From contig DAOVVO010000062.1 in the NCBI GenBank assembly GCA_030637135.1, positions 1-7,905 of the forward strand: DNA of 7,905 bases, written 5' to 3'. Source of the stretch: Nitrospirota bacterium (GTDB lineage Bacteria > Nitrospirota > Thermodesulfovibrionia > UBA6902 > BMS3Bbin08). Each line of letters begins with the position of its first letter. The stretch's first letter is position 1. The notes beneath the pieces were generated by a model that was not told the origin of the DNA, did no database searches, and saw nothing but the letters and a program-made list of their open reading frames with translations. Shown here piece by piece: positions 1-6,556 of the stretch. The translations under genes and the position numbers were made by a program.

Positions 1-718
1 CAAATGAAGGCATCCTGTTAAAAGGTTGTCTCAACTGTTTTCTAATATTTTCAGGCGTTGCAGGACGGCCGCTCACAGGGAGGCTCGGGTTTTTAAGCAC
101 ACCCTTCAGCCCAGGACCTACAATTGTGTTCGTACTATAGGCATCATGGCAAAAACTGCATTTTGCGTCAAAAAGGTTTTTACCACTACCTATACTCTCA
201 GGATCTGTCCTGATAACAAACTTTAATACAGCGTCTGCTTTCTCAGCTTTTTTCCGCTCTTCCTTTTGTTTATACTGCATAATCTTATCAAATGCCATAT
301 CTGTTCCAAATCTCGTAACAAGGAGATAATATCCTCCGGATGTTCCAACGAGACCAAAAGTAGTGATTGCCATTATAAGACCTAAAACAGATACCTGATG
401 ATAGAACTGCCGGTATATCCTTGTAATCGAAATTTTGACGCCAAAGAGAACTAAAATCGTGAGGGCAAATACACTATGAAAAGCGCTGCGCGCTGATAGT
501 TCAGCCTTTGACAAAACAATAAATCGTATGCAGAAGTATGCGATGAAAGCAAAAATGAGAAAATAGATAATACCGTTAACTTTGTGGATTTTTTTTAGTT
601 TTTCTGTATCAAACCTCTTTTCAGCTCTCCCGAGGAGTTCAAACATCGTAAACATGGCAATGACCGCCAAACAGAGCATTACAATAGACAGAATAGATTT
701 AAAAAAAAGAATTGCCAT
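1..718 (-). CDS. Membrane-anchored monohaem c-type cytochrome (3' end outside window)
   Basis: A frame of 239 codons runs from an ATG at 718 off the left edge with no stop, so the gene is partial. Four hydrophobic segments lie at about residues 5-28, 49-70, 82-100 and 110-136. A charged, Lys/Glu-rich linker (about 148-165) follows, then a cytochrome c domain with the haem-binding motif CSFCH at 187-191 and a likely axial methionine in RMPSF (M236). The family role is electron transfer, with the haem domain expected on the outer face of the inner membrane. The membrane part has histidines near helix ends (H45, H81, H107), which recalls b-haem membrane cytochromes, but I cannot name the family. 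The start is supported by a purine-rich GAGGGGGAGG directly upstream. It is transcribed divergently from the NSS transporter. Downstream partners lie outside the window, so the respiratory complex it serves is unknown. Confidence 0.85.
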   Translation of the reverse strand, partial: MAILFFKSILSIVMLCLAVIAMFTMFELLGRAEKRFDTEKLKKIHKVNGIIYFLIFAFIAYFCIRFIVLSKAELSARSAFHSVFALTILVLFGVKISITRIYRQFYHQVSVLGLIMAITTFGLVGTSGGYYLLVTRFGTDMAFDKIMQYKQKEERKKAEKADAVLKFVIRTDPESIGSGKNLFDAKCSFCHDAYSTNTIVGPGLKGVLKNPSLPVSGRPATPENIRKQLRQPFNRMPSF

Positions 719-759
719 GTGCCTCCCCCTCACTTTTCTGGATGTCTTAGGGATTGCTG

Positions 760-789
760 ATTTTACTAAAAAATGCTATCAAAAGTAAA
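760..789 (-). promoter_or_regulatory. Weak candidate promoter for the cytochrome gene
   Basis: On the minus strand, TTTACT (789-784) and TAAAAT (765-760) are separated by 18 bases and lie about 40 bases before the cytochrome ATG at 718. The -35 matches the sigma70 consensus at four of six bases. The region is A/T-rich, so a chance match is quite possible. Confidence 0.25.
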
Positions 790-852
790 AGCGGCATGCA
801 ACAACTTTGAAGTCTCTGAACCGAAAAGATTGTTATTTTCAGCCAATTTTGC

Positions 853-881
853 TTGACTTTTTAAAAATCTTAAAATAGGAT
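853..881 (+). promoter_or_regulatory. Sigma70-type promoter for the NSS transporter
   Basis: TTGACT (853-858, five of six consensus bases) and TAGGAT (876-881, four of six) are separated by exactly 17 bases. The start of transcription would be near 888, giving a leader of about 60 bases before the ATG at 949. It points away from the cytochrome gene, as expected in a divergent spacer. Confidence 0.5.
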
Positions 882-893
882 TTAATTCTGTTA

Positions 894-912
894 GAGATAG
901 GCATTCTATCTC
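894..912 (+). promoter_or_regulatory. Perfect 7-bp stem-loop in the transporter leader
   Basis: GAGATAG (894-900) and CTATCTC (906-912) are perfect inverted copies around the loop GCATT. The element begins a few bases after the predicted transcription start. It could be a 5' stem-loop protecting the mRNA or an operator palindrome just after the promoter. It has no T-run, so it is not a terminator. Confidence 0.45.
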
Positions 913-948
913 CTGCGTGAACCCCGCGTTAAAGGAGTTTTCAACACC

Positions 949-2442
949 ATGAAAAGGGAGCAATGGAAGAGTCAATTAGGTTTTTTACTTGCAGCAGTGG
1001 GCTCCGCAATAGGTCTCGGCAATATCTGGAGATTCAGTTATATGGCATACAGTTACGGTGGCGGAGCCTTTCTAATCCCCTATATTGTTGCTCTCCTCAC
1101 CGCAGGCATACCTCTCCTGATACTTGAATTCGCAGTCGGTCATGAGCGGATAGGCTCTGCACCGCTTGCATATGCAAAAATAAAGAAAAACTGGGAATGG
1201 CTCGGCTGGTGGGCTGTAACCTTCGTAATGTTCGGCATAGTACTCTATTATGTCGTTATTATCTCGTGGTGCCTTAACTTTTTTGTCCTGTCCTTTGACC
1301 TTGGATGGGGAAGCGATCCTGACTCTTTTTTCTTTGAGAAATTTCTTGCTGTAAGCACAAGTCCTGCTGAAATAGGAAATATCAGGTTTTCTATATTAGT
1401 CGGACTTGTTCTTGTCTGGTTCATAAACTGGGTCATATTATATAGAGGTGTTCAAAAAGGGATAGAACTTGCCAACAAGATTTTTATGCCCCTCCTTTTT
1501 ATCCTCACTGCTATACTCGTATTCTGGTCACTTTCATTAGATGGTGCAATCCTGGGTATAAAGGCATACCTTACCCCTGACTTTTCAAAGATTACCGACC
1601 CGAAAGTATGGATAGACGCTTACAGTCAGATATTCTTTACACTGAGCCTTGGCTTTGGGATAATGATTGCTTATGCAAGCTATCTTCCCGCAAAGACGAA
1701 TATAACGAGAAATGCTCTACTCATTGCTTTCATAAACAGCGGTTTTTCCATATTCGCAGGGTTTGCGGTATTTTCCGTTCTTGGTTTTATGTCAGCATCA
1801 CAGGCACAACCTCTTTCCGAAGTTGTCTCACAAAGCATAGGGCTTGCATTTGTGGCATATCCGAAAGCAATCAGTTTGATGCCAGGAGGAAATTTCTTTG
1901 GTGCAATATTTTTTCTGAGTCTCGTTGTCGCAGGTATATCCTCCTCTATTTCTATAATTGAGGCGTTTACATCAGCGATGGTGGACAAGTTCGGGGTTAA
2001 CAGGAAAACATTTGTCACAGTTATTTCTATTCTGGGTTTCCTGGGCTCGATTATCTTTACTACTGAAGCCGGACTCCTCTGGCTGGATATAGTTGACCAT
2101 TTTCTGACCCATTATGGTCTGGTGGTTGTTGGTATTGCAGAGTGTATTCTGGTAGGATGGTTCTTCAAACTGAAAATCCTCAGAAACCACATAAACAAGA
2201 TTTCTTCTGTGAAACTTGGGCCGTGGTGGGATTTCCTGATAAAGTATTTTGTACCGCTCGTTCTGGGTATGATACTTATATGGGATCTCTATAAAGAATT
2301 GAAGGAGCCTTATGGTGGATATTCATGGGCAGCTCTCTTGTCGATCGGTATTGACTGGGTGCTCCTCACACTTATTGCTGCATTTGCAATAGCCATGAGA
2401 CCCTGGAAAACTGAACATCACAAATCGGGCGGGAGGGCATAG
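949..2442 (+). CDS. Sodium-dependent transporter, neurotransmitter:sodium symporter (NSS/SNF) family
   Basis: This 497-residue inner-membrane protein should use the sodium gradient to import an amino acid or related small solute. The family signature is clear in helix 1 (GSAIGLGNIWRF, residues 18-29), followed by the glycine-rich YGGGAFLIPY (36-45). Unwound helix 6 reads SLGFG (233-237) and helix 8 carries AGISSSIS (328-335), the place of the second sodium site in LeuT. A20 and N25 match LeuT first-site sodium ligands. About twelve hydrophobic helices can be traced, at roughly 10-32, 39-62, 87-111, 147-166, 178-198, 223-246, 255-280, 316-345, 353-372, 388-406, 429-448 and 461-484; the length is usual for bacterial members. 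Substrate cannot be read from sequence alone. The ATG has AAAGGAG (931-937) eleven bases upstream, slightly far, but the family N-terminus (KREQWKSQLGF) fits this start. It is monocistronic here, with the convergent queD downstream. Confidence 0.95.
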   Translation: MKREQWKSQLGFLLAAVGSAIGLGNIWRFSYMAYSYGGGAFLIPYIVALLTAGIPLLILEFAVGHERIGSAPLAYAKIKKNWEWLGWWAVTFVMFGIVLYYVVIISWCLNFFVLSFDLGWGSDPDSFFFEKFLAVSTSPAEIGNIRFSILVGLVLVWFINWVILYRGVQKGIELANKIFMPLLFILTAILVFWSLSLDGAILGIKAYLTPDFSKITDPKVWIDAYSQIFFTLSLGFGIMIAYASYLPAKTNITRNALLIAFINSGFSIFAGFAVFSVLGFMSASQAQPLSEVVSQSIGLAFVAYPKAISLMPGGNFFGAIFFLSLVVAGISSSISIIEAFTSAMVDKFGVNRKTFVTVISILGFLGSIIFTTEAGLLWLDIVDHFLTHYGLVVVGIAECILVGWFFKLKILRNHINKISSVKLGPWWDFLIKYFVPLVLGMILIWDLYKELKEPYGGYSWAALLSIGIDWVLLTLIAAFAIAMRPWKTEHHKSGGRA

Positions 2443-2488
2443 AAAGAACAGACATGTATATTCTGCTGAAATGGCATGTCCCGTGTCA

Positions 2489-2857
2489 TTACTCGAAATA
2501 CGTAGCTGATGCTGTTTCAGATTCCCAGACAGATACAGAGGAAACACTAATTTTTTTGTTTGCTATTTTTTTCTTGATTGTATCGTACAGCCACTTTGCA
2601 ATATTTTCTGAAGAGGGATTAATTTCCGTAAAGGGGAACACTTCGTTTAAGACAGAATGGTCAAGTGTTAAGAGAACTTCGTTGACTATTCTCTTGAATT
2701 CATGAAAATCTAACACTAATCCTATTTCATTGACCCGTTCTTCAGACACAACTACCTGTACCCTCCAGTTATGACCGTGCAGATTTTCACATTTCCCCTT
2801 ATATCCTCTGAGCTGATGAGCTGCAGAGAAAAGTGACGCTATCATAAGCTCGTACAT
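2489..2857 (-). CDS. queD: 6-carboxy-5,6,7,8-tetrahydropterin synthase (QueD)
   Basis: QueD converts 7,8-dihydroneopterin triphosphate to 6-carboxytetrahydropterin, an early cytoplasmic step toward preQ0 and the tRNA nucleoside queuosine. The 122-residue protein has the 6-pyruvoyl-tetrahydropterin-synthase fold signatures. Zinc ligands are H14 (SAAHQL) and H27/H29 (LHGHNW), catalytic cysteine C23 sits in KCENLHGH, the D66-H67 pair is in LTLDHSVLN, and the substrate-binding glutamate is E112 in WESETASATY. The length is normal for the short bacterial QueD. The ATG is preceded by AAGGAA at six bases spacing, so the start is well supported. It stands alone: the transporter converges on it (46-base gap) and the ftsB-end operon lies 245 bases upstream on the same strand. 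Partner genes queC, queE and folE are not in the window. A possible leader pseudoknot is described separately. Confidence 0.95.
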   Translation of the reverse strand: MYELMIASLFSAAHQLRGYKGKCENLHGHNWRVQVVVSEERVNEIGLVLDFHEFKRIVNEVLLTLDHSVLNEVFPFTEINPSSENIAKWLYDTIKKKIANKKISVSSVSVWESETASATYFE

Positions 2858-2871
2858 TGATAGTTCCTTAT

Positions 2872-2906
2872 AACTAAAATCTAAGTATTAAAACAGTTGA
2901 TACTTA
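2872..2906 (-). promoter_or_regulatory. Possible pseudoknot leader element of queD
   Basis: Read on the minus strand, TAAGTAT (2906-2900) and ATACTTA (2888-2882) form a perfect 7-bp stem around an 11-base loop. Loop bases AACTG (2898-2894) can pair with TAGTT (2876-2872), which ends three bases before the AAGGAA ribosome-binding site. This H-type pseudoknot geometry is that of class I preQ1 riboswitches, which control queuosine genes. However, the tail is U-rich and lacks the A-rich strand typical of that class, so identity as a preQ1 riboswitch is doubtful and the fold may be chance in A/T-rich DNA. Confidence 0.25.
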
Positions 2907-2987
2907 AATTCCAAGTACCGATTACCAGAAGCCACGTATTTAACAATAACCGAATAACTGATAATCAAAATTATGAACTCGAAATTA

Positions 2988-3005
2988 ATCCCGAAAGAAC
3001 GGGAT
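2988..3005 (-). terminator. Weak hairpin, possible end of the kdsB-pyrG-eno-ftsB transcript
   Basis: On the minus strand ATCCCG and CGGGAT form a 6-bp stem around TTCTTT, followed by TAATTT rather than a proper T-run. It lies about 100 bases past the ftsB stop, and is the most G/C-rich inverted repeat in the spacer. A second small hairpin (3063-3075, CTACG/CGTAG) is nearer the stop but has no T tail at all. Confidence 0.2.
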
Positions 3006-3102
3006 AGAAAAGAGCAAAGACTTCTTTCAATTTGAACAATTTGCAACTGGAATGTATGTGGCCTACGGTTCGTAGAGAATCTAAATATTGGAATTCTAAC
3101 GG

Positions 3103-3429
3103 TTATTGCCCATCTTGATACTGAAAAATAATTTCATCCTTTTGTGTAAGCCCCTGTTCTCTTGCAAGCTCCTCTATCAAATTAAGGTCTTTTCCTTTCT
3201 TAACTAAATCTATTTGTCTTTTAATCTCTTTATTTTGTTTATCTATACGGTTTACTTTTGCCCGGACGTCCTCTTTGATTGCCCTGAGTTTTATAAATCT
3301 TACCAAGCCGTTTTCTCCGAAAATCAAGGTAAAGGATATACATATAACAACCAGAATTCCGAGAGTAAAAAATACAGTTCTTCTTTGTCTTTTTTGGGTC
3401 TCGACCTGTTTTCTCCGCTTATTTCGCAT
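3103..3429 (-). CDS. ftsB: FtsB/DivIC-family septum formation initiator
   Basis: This is a 108-residue bitopic membrane protein of the divisome; in the family, FtsB/DivIC pairs with FtsL and links FtsQ to the septal peptidoglycan synthase. A basic cytoplasmic tail (residues 1-18, many Lys/Arg) is followed by one transmembrane helix (about 19-37), a GENG turn (38-41), a coiled-coil stretch rich in Lys/Glu/Ile (about 45-78) and the family C-terminus IEELAREQGL (85-94). I chose the ATG at 3429, with TTGGA upstream; a GTG at 3444 in the same frame would add five residues but has no ribosome-binding site. It follows eno with an 86-base gap on the same strand, an association also seen near eno-pyrG in Escherichia coli. 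FtsB versus DivIC naming is by context, as these short proteins are poorly conserved. Confidence 0.85.
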   Translation of the reverse strand: MRNKRRKQVETQKRQRRTVFFTLGILVVICISFTLIFGENGLVRFIKLRAIKEDVRAKVNRIDKQNKEIKRQIDLVKKGKDLNLIEELAREQGLTQKDEIIFQYQDGQ

Positions 3430-3508
3430 AAAATATTCCAACACTCAAGGGGTCAGTGGTTTGTCTTATAAAAAAATAAATTTTAAGTTCGCTCAAACCC
3501 TCATCCAT
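3419..3508 (-). other. Possible 29-codon small open frame between eno and ftsB
   Basis: An ATG at 3508, seven bases after the eno stop, opens a 29-codon frame that fills almost the whole eno-ftsB spacer. It ends at a TAA (3421-3419) overlapping the first 11 bases of ftsB in another frame. The predicted peptide begins MDEGLSELK and ends IFYAK, with no recognisable motif. No Shine-Dalgarno sequence precedes it, so translation would need coupling to eno termination. It may be chance, or may carry ribosomes to the weakly marked ftsB start. Confidence 0.2.
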
Positions 3509-3515
3509 AACGGTG

Positions 3516-4793
3516 TTATTGTTGTATATTATAGAATACATTTTGTCCTTTATAAACAGCTGACTTGCCAAGTTCCTCTTCAATCCTTAAGAGTCTATTA
3601 TATTTTGCAATCCTGTCTGTCCTTGATAAGGATCCGGTTTTAATAAGCCCTGTATTGCATGCAACCGCTAAGTCGGCAATTGTTGTGTCCTCTGTTTCAC
3701 CTGACCTGTGTGACACCACCGCAGTATATCCTGATACCTTGGCGAGTTCAATAGCATTCAGTGTTTCTGTCAGTGTTCCTATTTGGTTTAACTTTATTAA
3801 TATTGAGTTGGCAATACCCTCTTTTATCCCCTTTTTAAAAATTACCGGGTTAGTGACAAAAATATCGTCGCCTACAATCTGAATGCGCTTTCCAAGTCTT
3901 TGGGTCATGTTTTTCCAGCCTCCCCAATCATCCTCAGAAAGCCCGTCTTCAATGGAAAGCACAGGATATGTTTCAAGGAGTCTCTCATAATAGGATATAA
4001 CTTCATCTGAACTAAGAGAATGACCTTCTAATAAATATGTGCCTTTTTTATATAATTCAGAAGCAGCTACATCGAGTGCAAGATAAATATCCTTCCCTTC
4101 TTTATATCCCGCCTTGTTAATAGCTTCTATTATTAAAGCGAGTGCCTCTTCATTTGTTTTTAAATGAGGAGCAAAACCACCTTCGTCACCAACGGCTACA
4201 CTCAGTCCTCGTGACTTTAAAACGCTTTTAAGGCTGTGAAAAATCTCGGCACCCATCCTCAGAGCTTCCCGGAAATTGGACGCACTTACTGGCATTATCA
4301 TGAATTCCTGAATATCAAGATTGTTGTCTGCATGAGATCCACCATTCAATATATTCATCATCGGAACGGGAAGCTCATGAGCTTCAACACCACCAATATA
4401 TTTATAGAGGGGCATATCTGCTTCCATTGCCTCGGCTTTGGCAACAGCAAGGGAAACAGCGAGAATAGCATTAGCACCAAGCTTACGTTTATTTTCGGTA
4501 GCATCAAGTTCAATCATGAGGTTATCAATATATATCTGTTCGGCACCGTCAATGCCCTTGAGACGAGGTGCTATTTCCTCTATTATATTGCGAAGTGCCT
4601 TTGTTACTCCCTTGCCATTATACCGCTTCCCCCCATCTCTCAATTCGAGAGCCTCTTTTTGACCTGTCGAGGCACCTGAGGGCACAGCAGCTCTTCCATA
4701 TGACCCGCTGTCAAGGATTACATCCACTTCAACGGTCGGATTTCCCCTACTGTCAAGAATTTCACGTGCAAAAATGCTCGTTATTTTGCCCAT
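3516..4793 (-). CDS. eno: Enolase (phosphopyruvate hydratase)
   Basis: Enolase interconverts 2-phosphoglycerate and phosphoenolpyruvate in cytoplasmic glycolysis and gluconeogenesis, and needs magnesium. The 425-residue chain is within the usual bacterial length. The N-terminal cap has the mobile loop SGASTGQKEALELRD (39-53). The barrel contains GGSHADNN (151-158), the catalytic acid/base E204 in VGDEGGFAP, magnesium ligands D241, E282 and D309, and the catalytic lysine K334 in LIKLNQIGT (332-340). The second signature SHRSGETEDTTIADLAVA spans 361-378. No key residue is missing. The ATG is preceded by AAGG four bases upstream (AAGGTGAG), and the N-terminus MGKITSIFAREILDSRGNPT matches the family. 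It lies 92 bases downstream of pyrG on the same strand and upstream of ftsB. No promoter or terminator is evident in either spacer, so cotranscription is likely. Confidence 0.99.
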   Translation of the reverse strand: MGKITSIFAREILDSRGNPTVEVDVILDSGSYGRAAVPSGASTGQKEALELRDGGKRYNGKGVTKALRNIIEEIAPRLKGIDGAEQIYIDNLMIELDATENKRKLGANAILAVSLAVAKAEAMEADMPLYKYIGGVEAHELPVPMMNILNGGSHADNNLDIQEFMIMPVSASNFREALRMGAEIFHSLKSVLKSRGLSVAVGDEGGFAPHLKTNEEALALIIEAINKAGYKEGKDIYLALDVAASELYKKGTYLLEGHSLSSDEVISYYERLLETYPVLSIEDGLSEDDWGGWKNMTQRLGKRIQIVGDDIFVTNPVIFKKGIKEGIANSILIKLNQIGTLTETLNAIELAKVSGYTAVVSHRSGETEDTTIADLAVACNTGLIKTGSLSRTDRIAKYNRLLRIEEELGKSAVYKGQNVFYNIQQ

Positions 4794-4885
4794 CTCACCT
4801 TCACATTATATTTGAGAATTCTATTATTGTAATTACGTACTGAATTGTAGGTATAGTTTTTTTCACTTTTTGCTCTGTTCTTCAT

Positions 4886-6556
4886 TCACTTTTGTGTCGG
4901 TTTTTGAACTTCTTGAGGTATAAAAAGTAATTTCTTTTCTCCATATGCAGCAGCAATAAATGCTTTAAAAACAGGGTGTGGTTCAAGCGGTCTTGATTTA
5001 AACTCGGGATGAAATTGGCATCCAAAAAACCACGGATGGTCTTCTATCTCGACGATTTCCACCAGTTTTTCGTCAGGGCTAACTCCGCTTATCTTTAAGC
5101 CGTTTTTCACGAGAATATCAGTGAAGGAGTTATTGAATTCATATCTATGTCGATGCCTCTCATATATTTCTTTAACACCGTATGCGTTAGAGGCAAGAGA
5201 GTTCTCTTTCAGAATACACGGATAAGCCCCAAGCCTCATGGTTCCCCCCTTGCTTGAAGAAATATCTCTCCTCTCTATCGTCTGCGTCCTGAAATTGAAC
5301 CACTCCTCTATTAAATAAATAACAGGAAATGGCGTGTTAAGATTAAATTCAGTGCTGTTTGCCCCTTCAAGATGGCACACATTGCGTGCAAACTCAATCA
5401 CAGCACACTGCATTCCAAGACATATTCCGAGAAAGGGTATCTTTTTTTCTCTCGCAAACCGGATAGCGTGTATCTTTCCTTCGATGCCTCGTTCACCAAA
5501 TCCGCCCGGGACAAGGAGTCCATCTATATCAGAGAGGTATCTTTCTGCTCCTGCTCTTTCTATCTCTTCTGAATCAACCCACTGGATATCAACATTTACA
5601 TTATTAGCTATACCGCCGTGTACGAGTGCCTCATTAAGGCTTTTATAGGAATCTTTAAGCCCCACATACTTTCCCGTGATTGCGATACTCACCTTATCTT
5701 CCGGCTCTCGGATTTTTTTCACAACATCAAGCCACCTCCCGAGATCTGGCTCCTGTGTTTTGAGCAACAATTTCTTTGCAAGTAAATTATCGAGTCCTTC
5801 CTGTTTGAAGGCAAGCGGCACTTCATAAATAGAACTAACATCCTTTGCAGTGATAACCGCATCTACATCAAGATTGCAGTGTATGGCAATTTTTTTCTTT
5901 ACACCGGGAGGTAAGGGTCTGTCGGTACGACACAAGAGAATATCCGGCTGAATACCGATTGCCCTTAATTCTCTCACGCTGTGTTGTGAGGGCTTTGTTT
6001 TAAGTTCCCCTGATGTCTTTATATAAGGTATGAGCGTCAGATGTATATAGAGAACATTATCTCTTCCTACATCATATCTGAACTGTCTTATAGCCTCTAA
6101 AAACGGCAGGCTCTCGATATCCCCGATTGTACCGCCTATTTCAACAATGACAATATCGTATCCGTCAACGACAGATTTAATGGCGTTTTTAATTTCATCA
6201 GTGATATGGGGGATTACCTGAACGGTGTCACCAAGATAATCGCCCTTCCTCTCTTTAAGAATAACGCTGTAATAAATTTTCCCCGTGGTGTAATTGTTTG
6301 TCTGAGTGGTACGTGTAGAAGTAAACCGCTCGTAGTGACCGAGGTCCAAATCTGTCTCAGCGCCGTCGTCAGTGACAAAGACCTCCCCGTGTTGAAAGGG
6401 ACTCAGCGTCCCTGGATCAACATTTATATAGGGGTCTAACTTTTGCAGTGTCACCTTGAGTCCTCTTGCCTCCAGGAGTGCTCCTACTGCTGATGAGGCA
6501 ATCCCTTTTCCAAGTGAAGAAACCACACCGCCGGTTACGAATATAAATTTAGCCAT
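4886..6556 (-). CDS. pyrG: CTP synthase (glutamine-hydrolysing)
   Basis: PyrG aminates UTP to CTP using ATP and glutamine, the last step of pyrimidine nucleotide synthesis, as a cytoplasmic tetramer in the family. The 556-residue protein has the complete two-domain layout. The synthetase domain (about 1-267) begins with TGGVVSSLGKG (8-18) and includes DPYINVDPGT (41-50) and EIGGTIGDIESLPF (139-152). The class I glutamine amidotransferase domain (about 288-540) has GGFGERG (351-357), nucleophile C379 in LGICLG, and the H516/E518 pair in QFHPEF. All catalytic residues are present. The short C-terminal tail after 540 is of no known role. The ATG lies inside the end of kdsB (22-base overlap), with AAGGG seven bases upstream, so translation is probably coupled to kdsB. 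Confidence 0.99.
   Translation of the reverse strand: MAKFIFVTGGVVSSLGKGIASSAVGALLEARGLKVTLQKLDPYINVDPGTLSPFQHGEVFVTDDGAETDLDLGHYERFTSTRTTQTNNYTTGKIYYSVILKERKGDYLGDTVQVIPHITDEIKNAIKSVVDGYDIVIVEIGGTIGDIESLPFLEAIRQFRYDVGRDNVLYIHLTLIPYIKTSGELKTKPSQHSVRELRAIGIQPDILLCRTDRPLPPGVKKKIAIHCNLDVDAVITAKDVSSIYEVPLAFKQEGLDNLLAKKLLLKTQEPDLGRWLDVVKKIREPEDKVSIAITGKYVGLKDSYKSLNEALVHGGIANNVNVDIQWVDSEEIERAGAERYLSDIDGLLVPGGFGERGIEGKIHAIRFAREKKIPFLGICLGMQCAVIEFARNVCHLEGANSTEFNLNTPFPVIYLIEEWFNFRTQTIERRDISSSKGGTMRLGAYPCILKENSLASNAYGVKEIYERHRHRYEFNNSFTDILVKNGLKISGVSPDEKLVEIVEIEDHPWFFGCQFHPEFKSRPLEPHPVFKAFIAAAYGEKKLLFIPQEVQKPTQK

Noticed and set aside
766..975. 69-codon minus-strand frame across the divergent spacer
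   Set aside because: It overlaps the transporter start and promoter, has no family resemblance and no good ribosome-binding site.
1680..2018. 112-codon minus-strand frame, and a 117-codon plus-strand frame at 1608-1961
   Set aside because: Both are shadows of the NSS transporter, whose reading frame is continuous and motif-rich here.
2451..2480. GACATG/CATGTC inverted repeat between the transporter and queD stops
   Set aside because: The loop is 18 bases, the stem only 6 bp and no T-run follows on either strand, so it is not a convincing terminator.
3061..3075. TACGGTTCGTAG, reminiscent of a tRNA T-loop
   Set aside because: No acceptor stem, anticodon arm or D arm can be built around it; it is only a 5-bp hairpin.
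4236..4679. 147-codon open frame on the plus strand
   Set aside because: It lies wholly antisense to enolase, whose motifs are complete; it shows no recognisable domain and no ribosome-binding site of note.
4794..4885. Spacer between pyrG and eno, checked for a terminator or promoter
   Set aside because: It is A/T-rich but has no stem followed by a T-run and no well-spaced -35/-10 pair on the minus strand.
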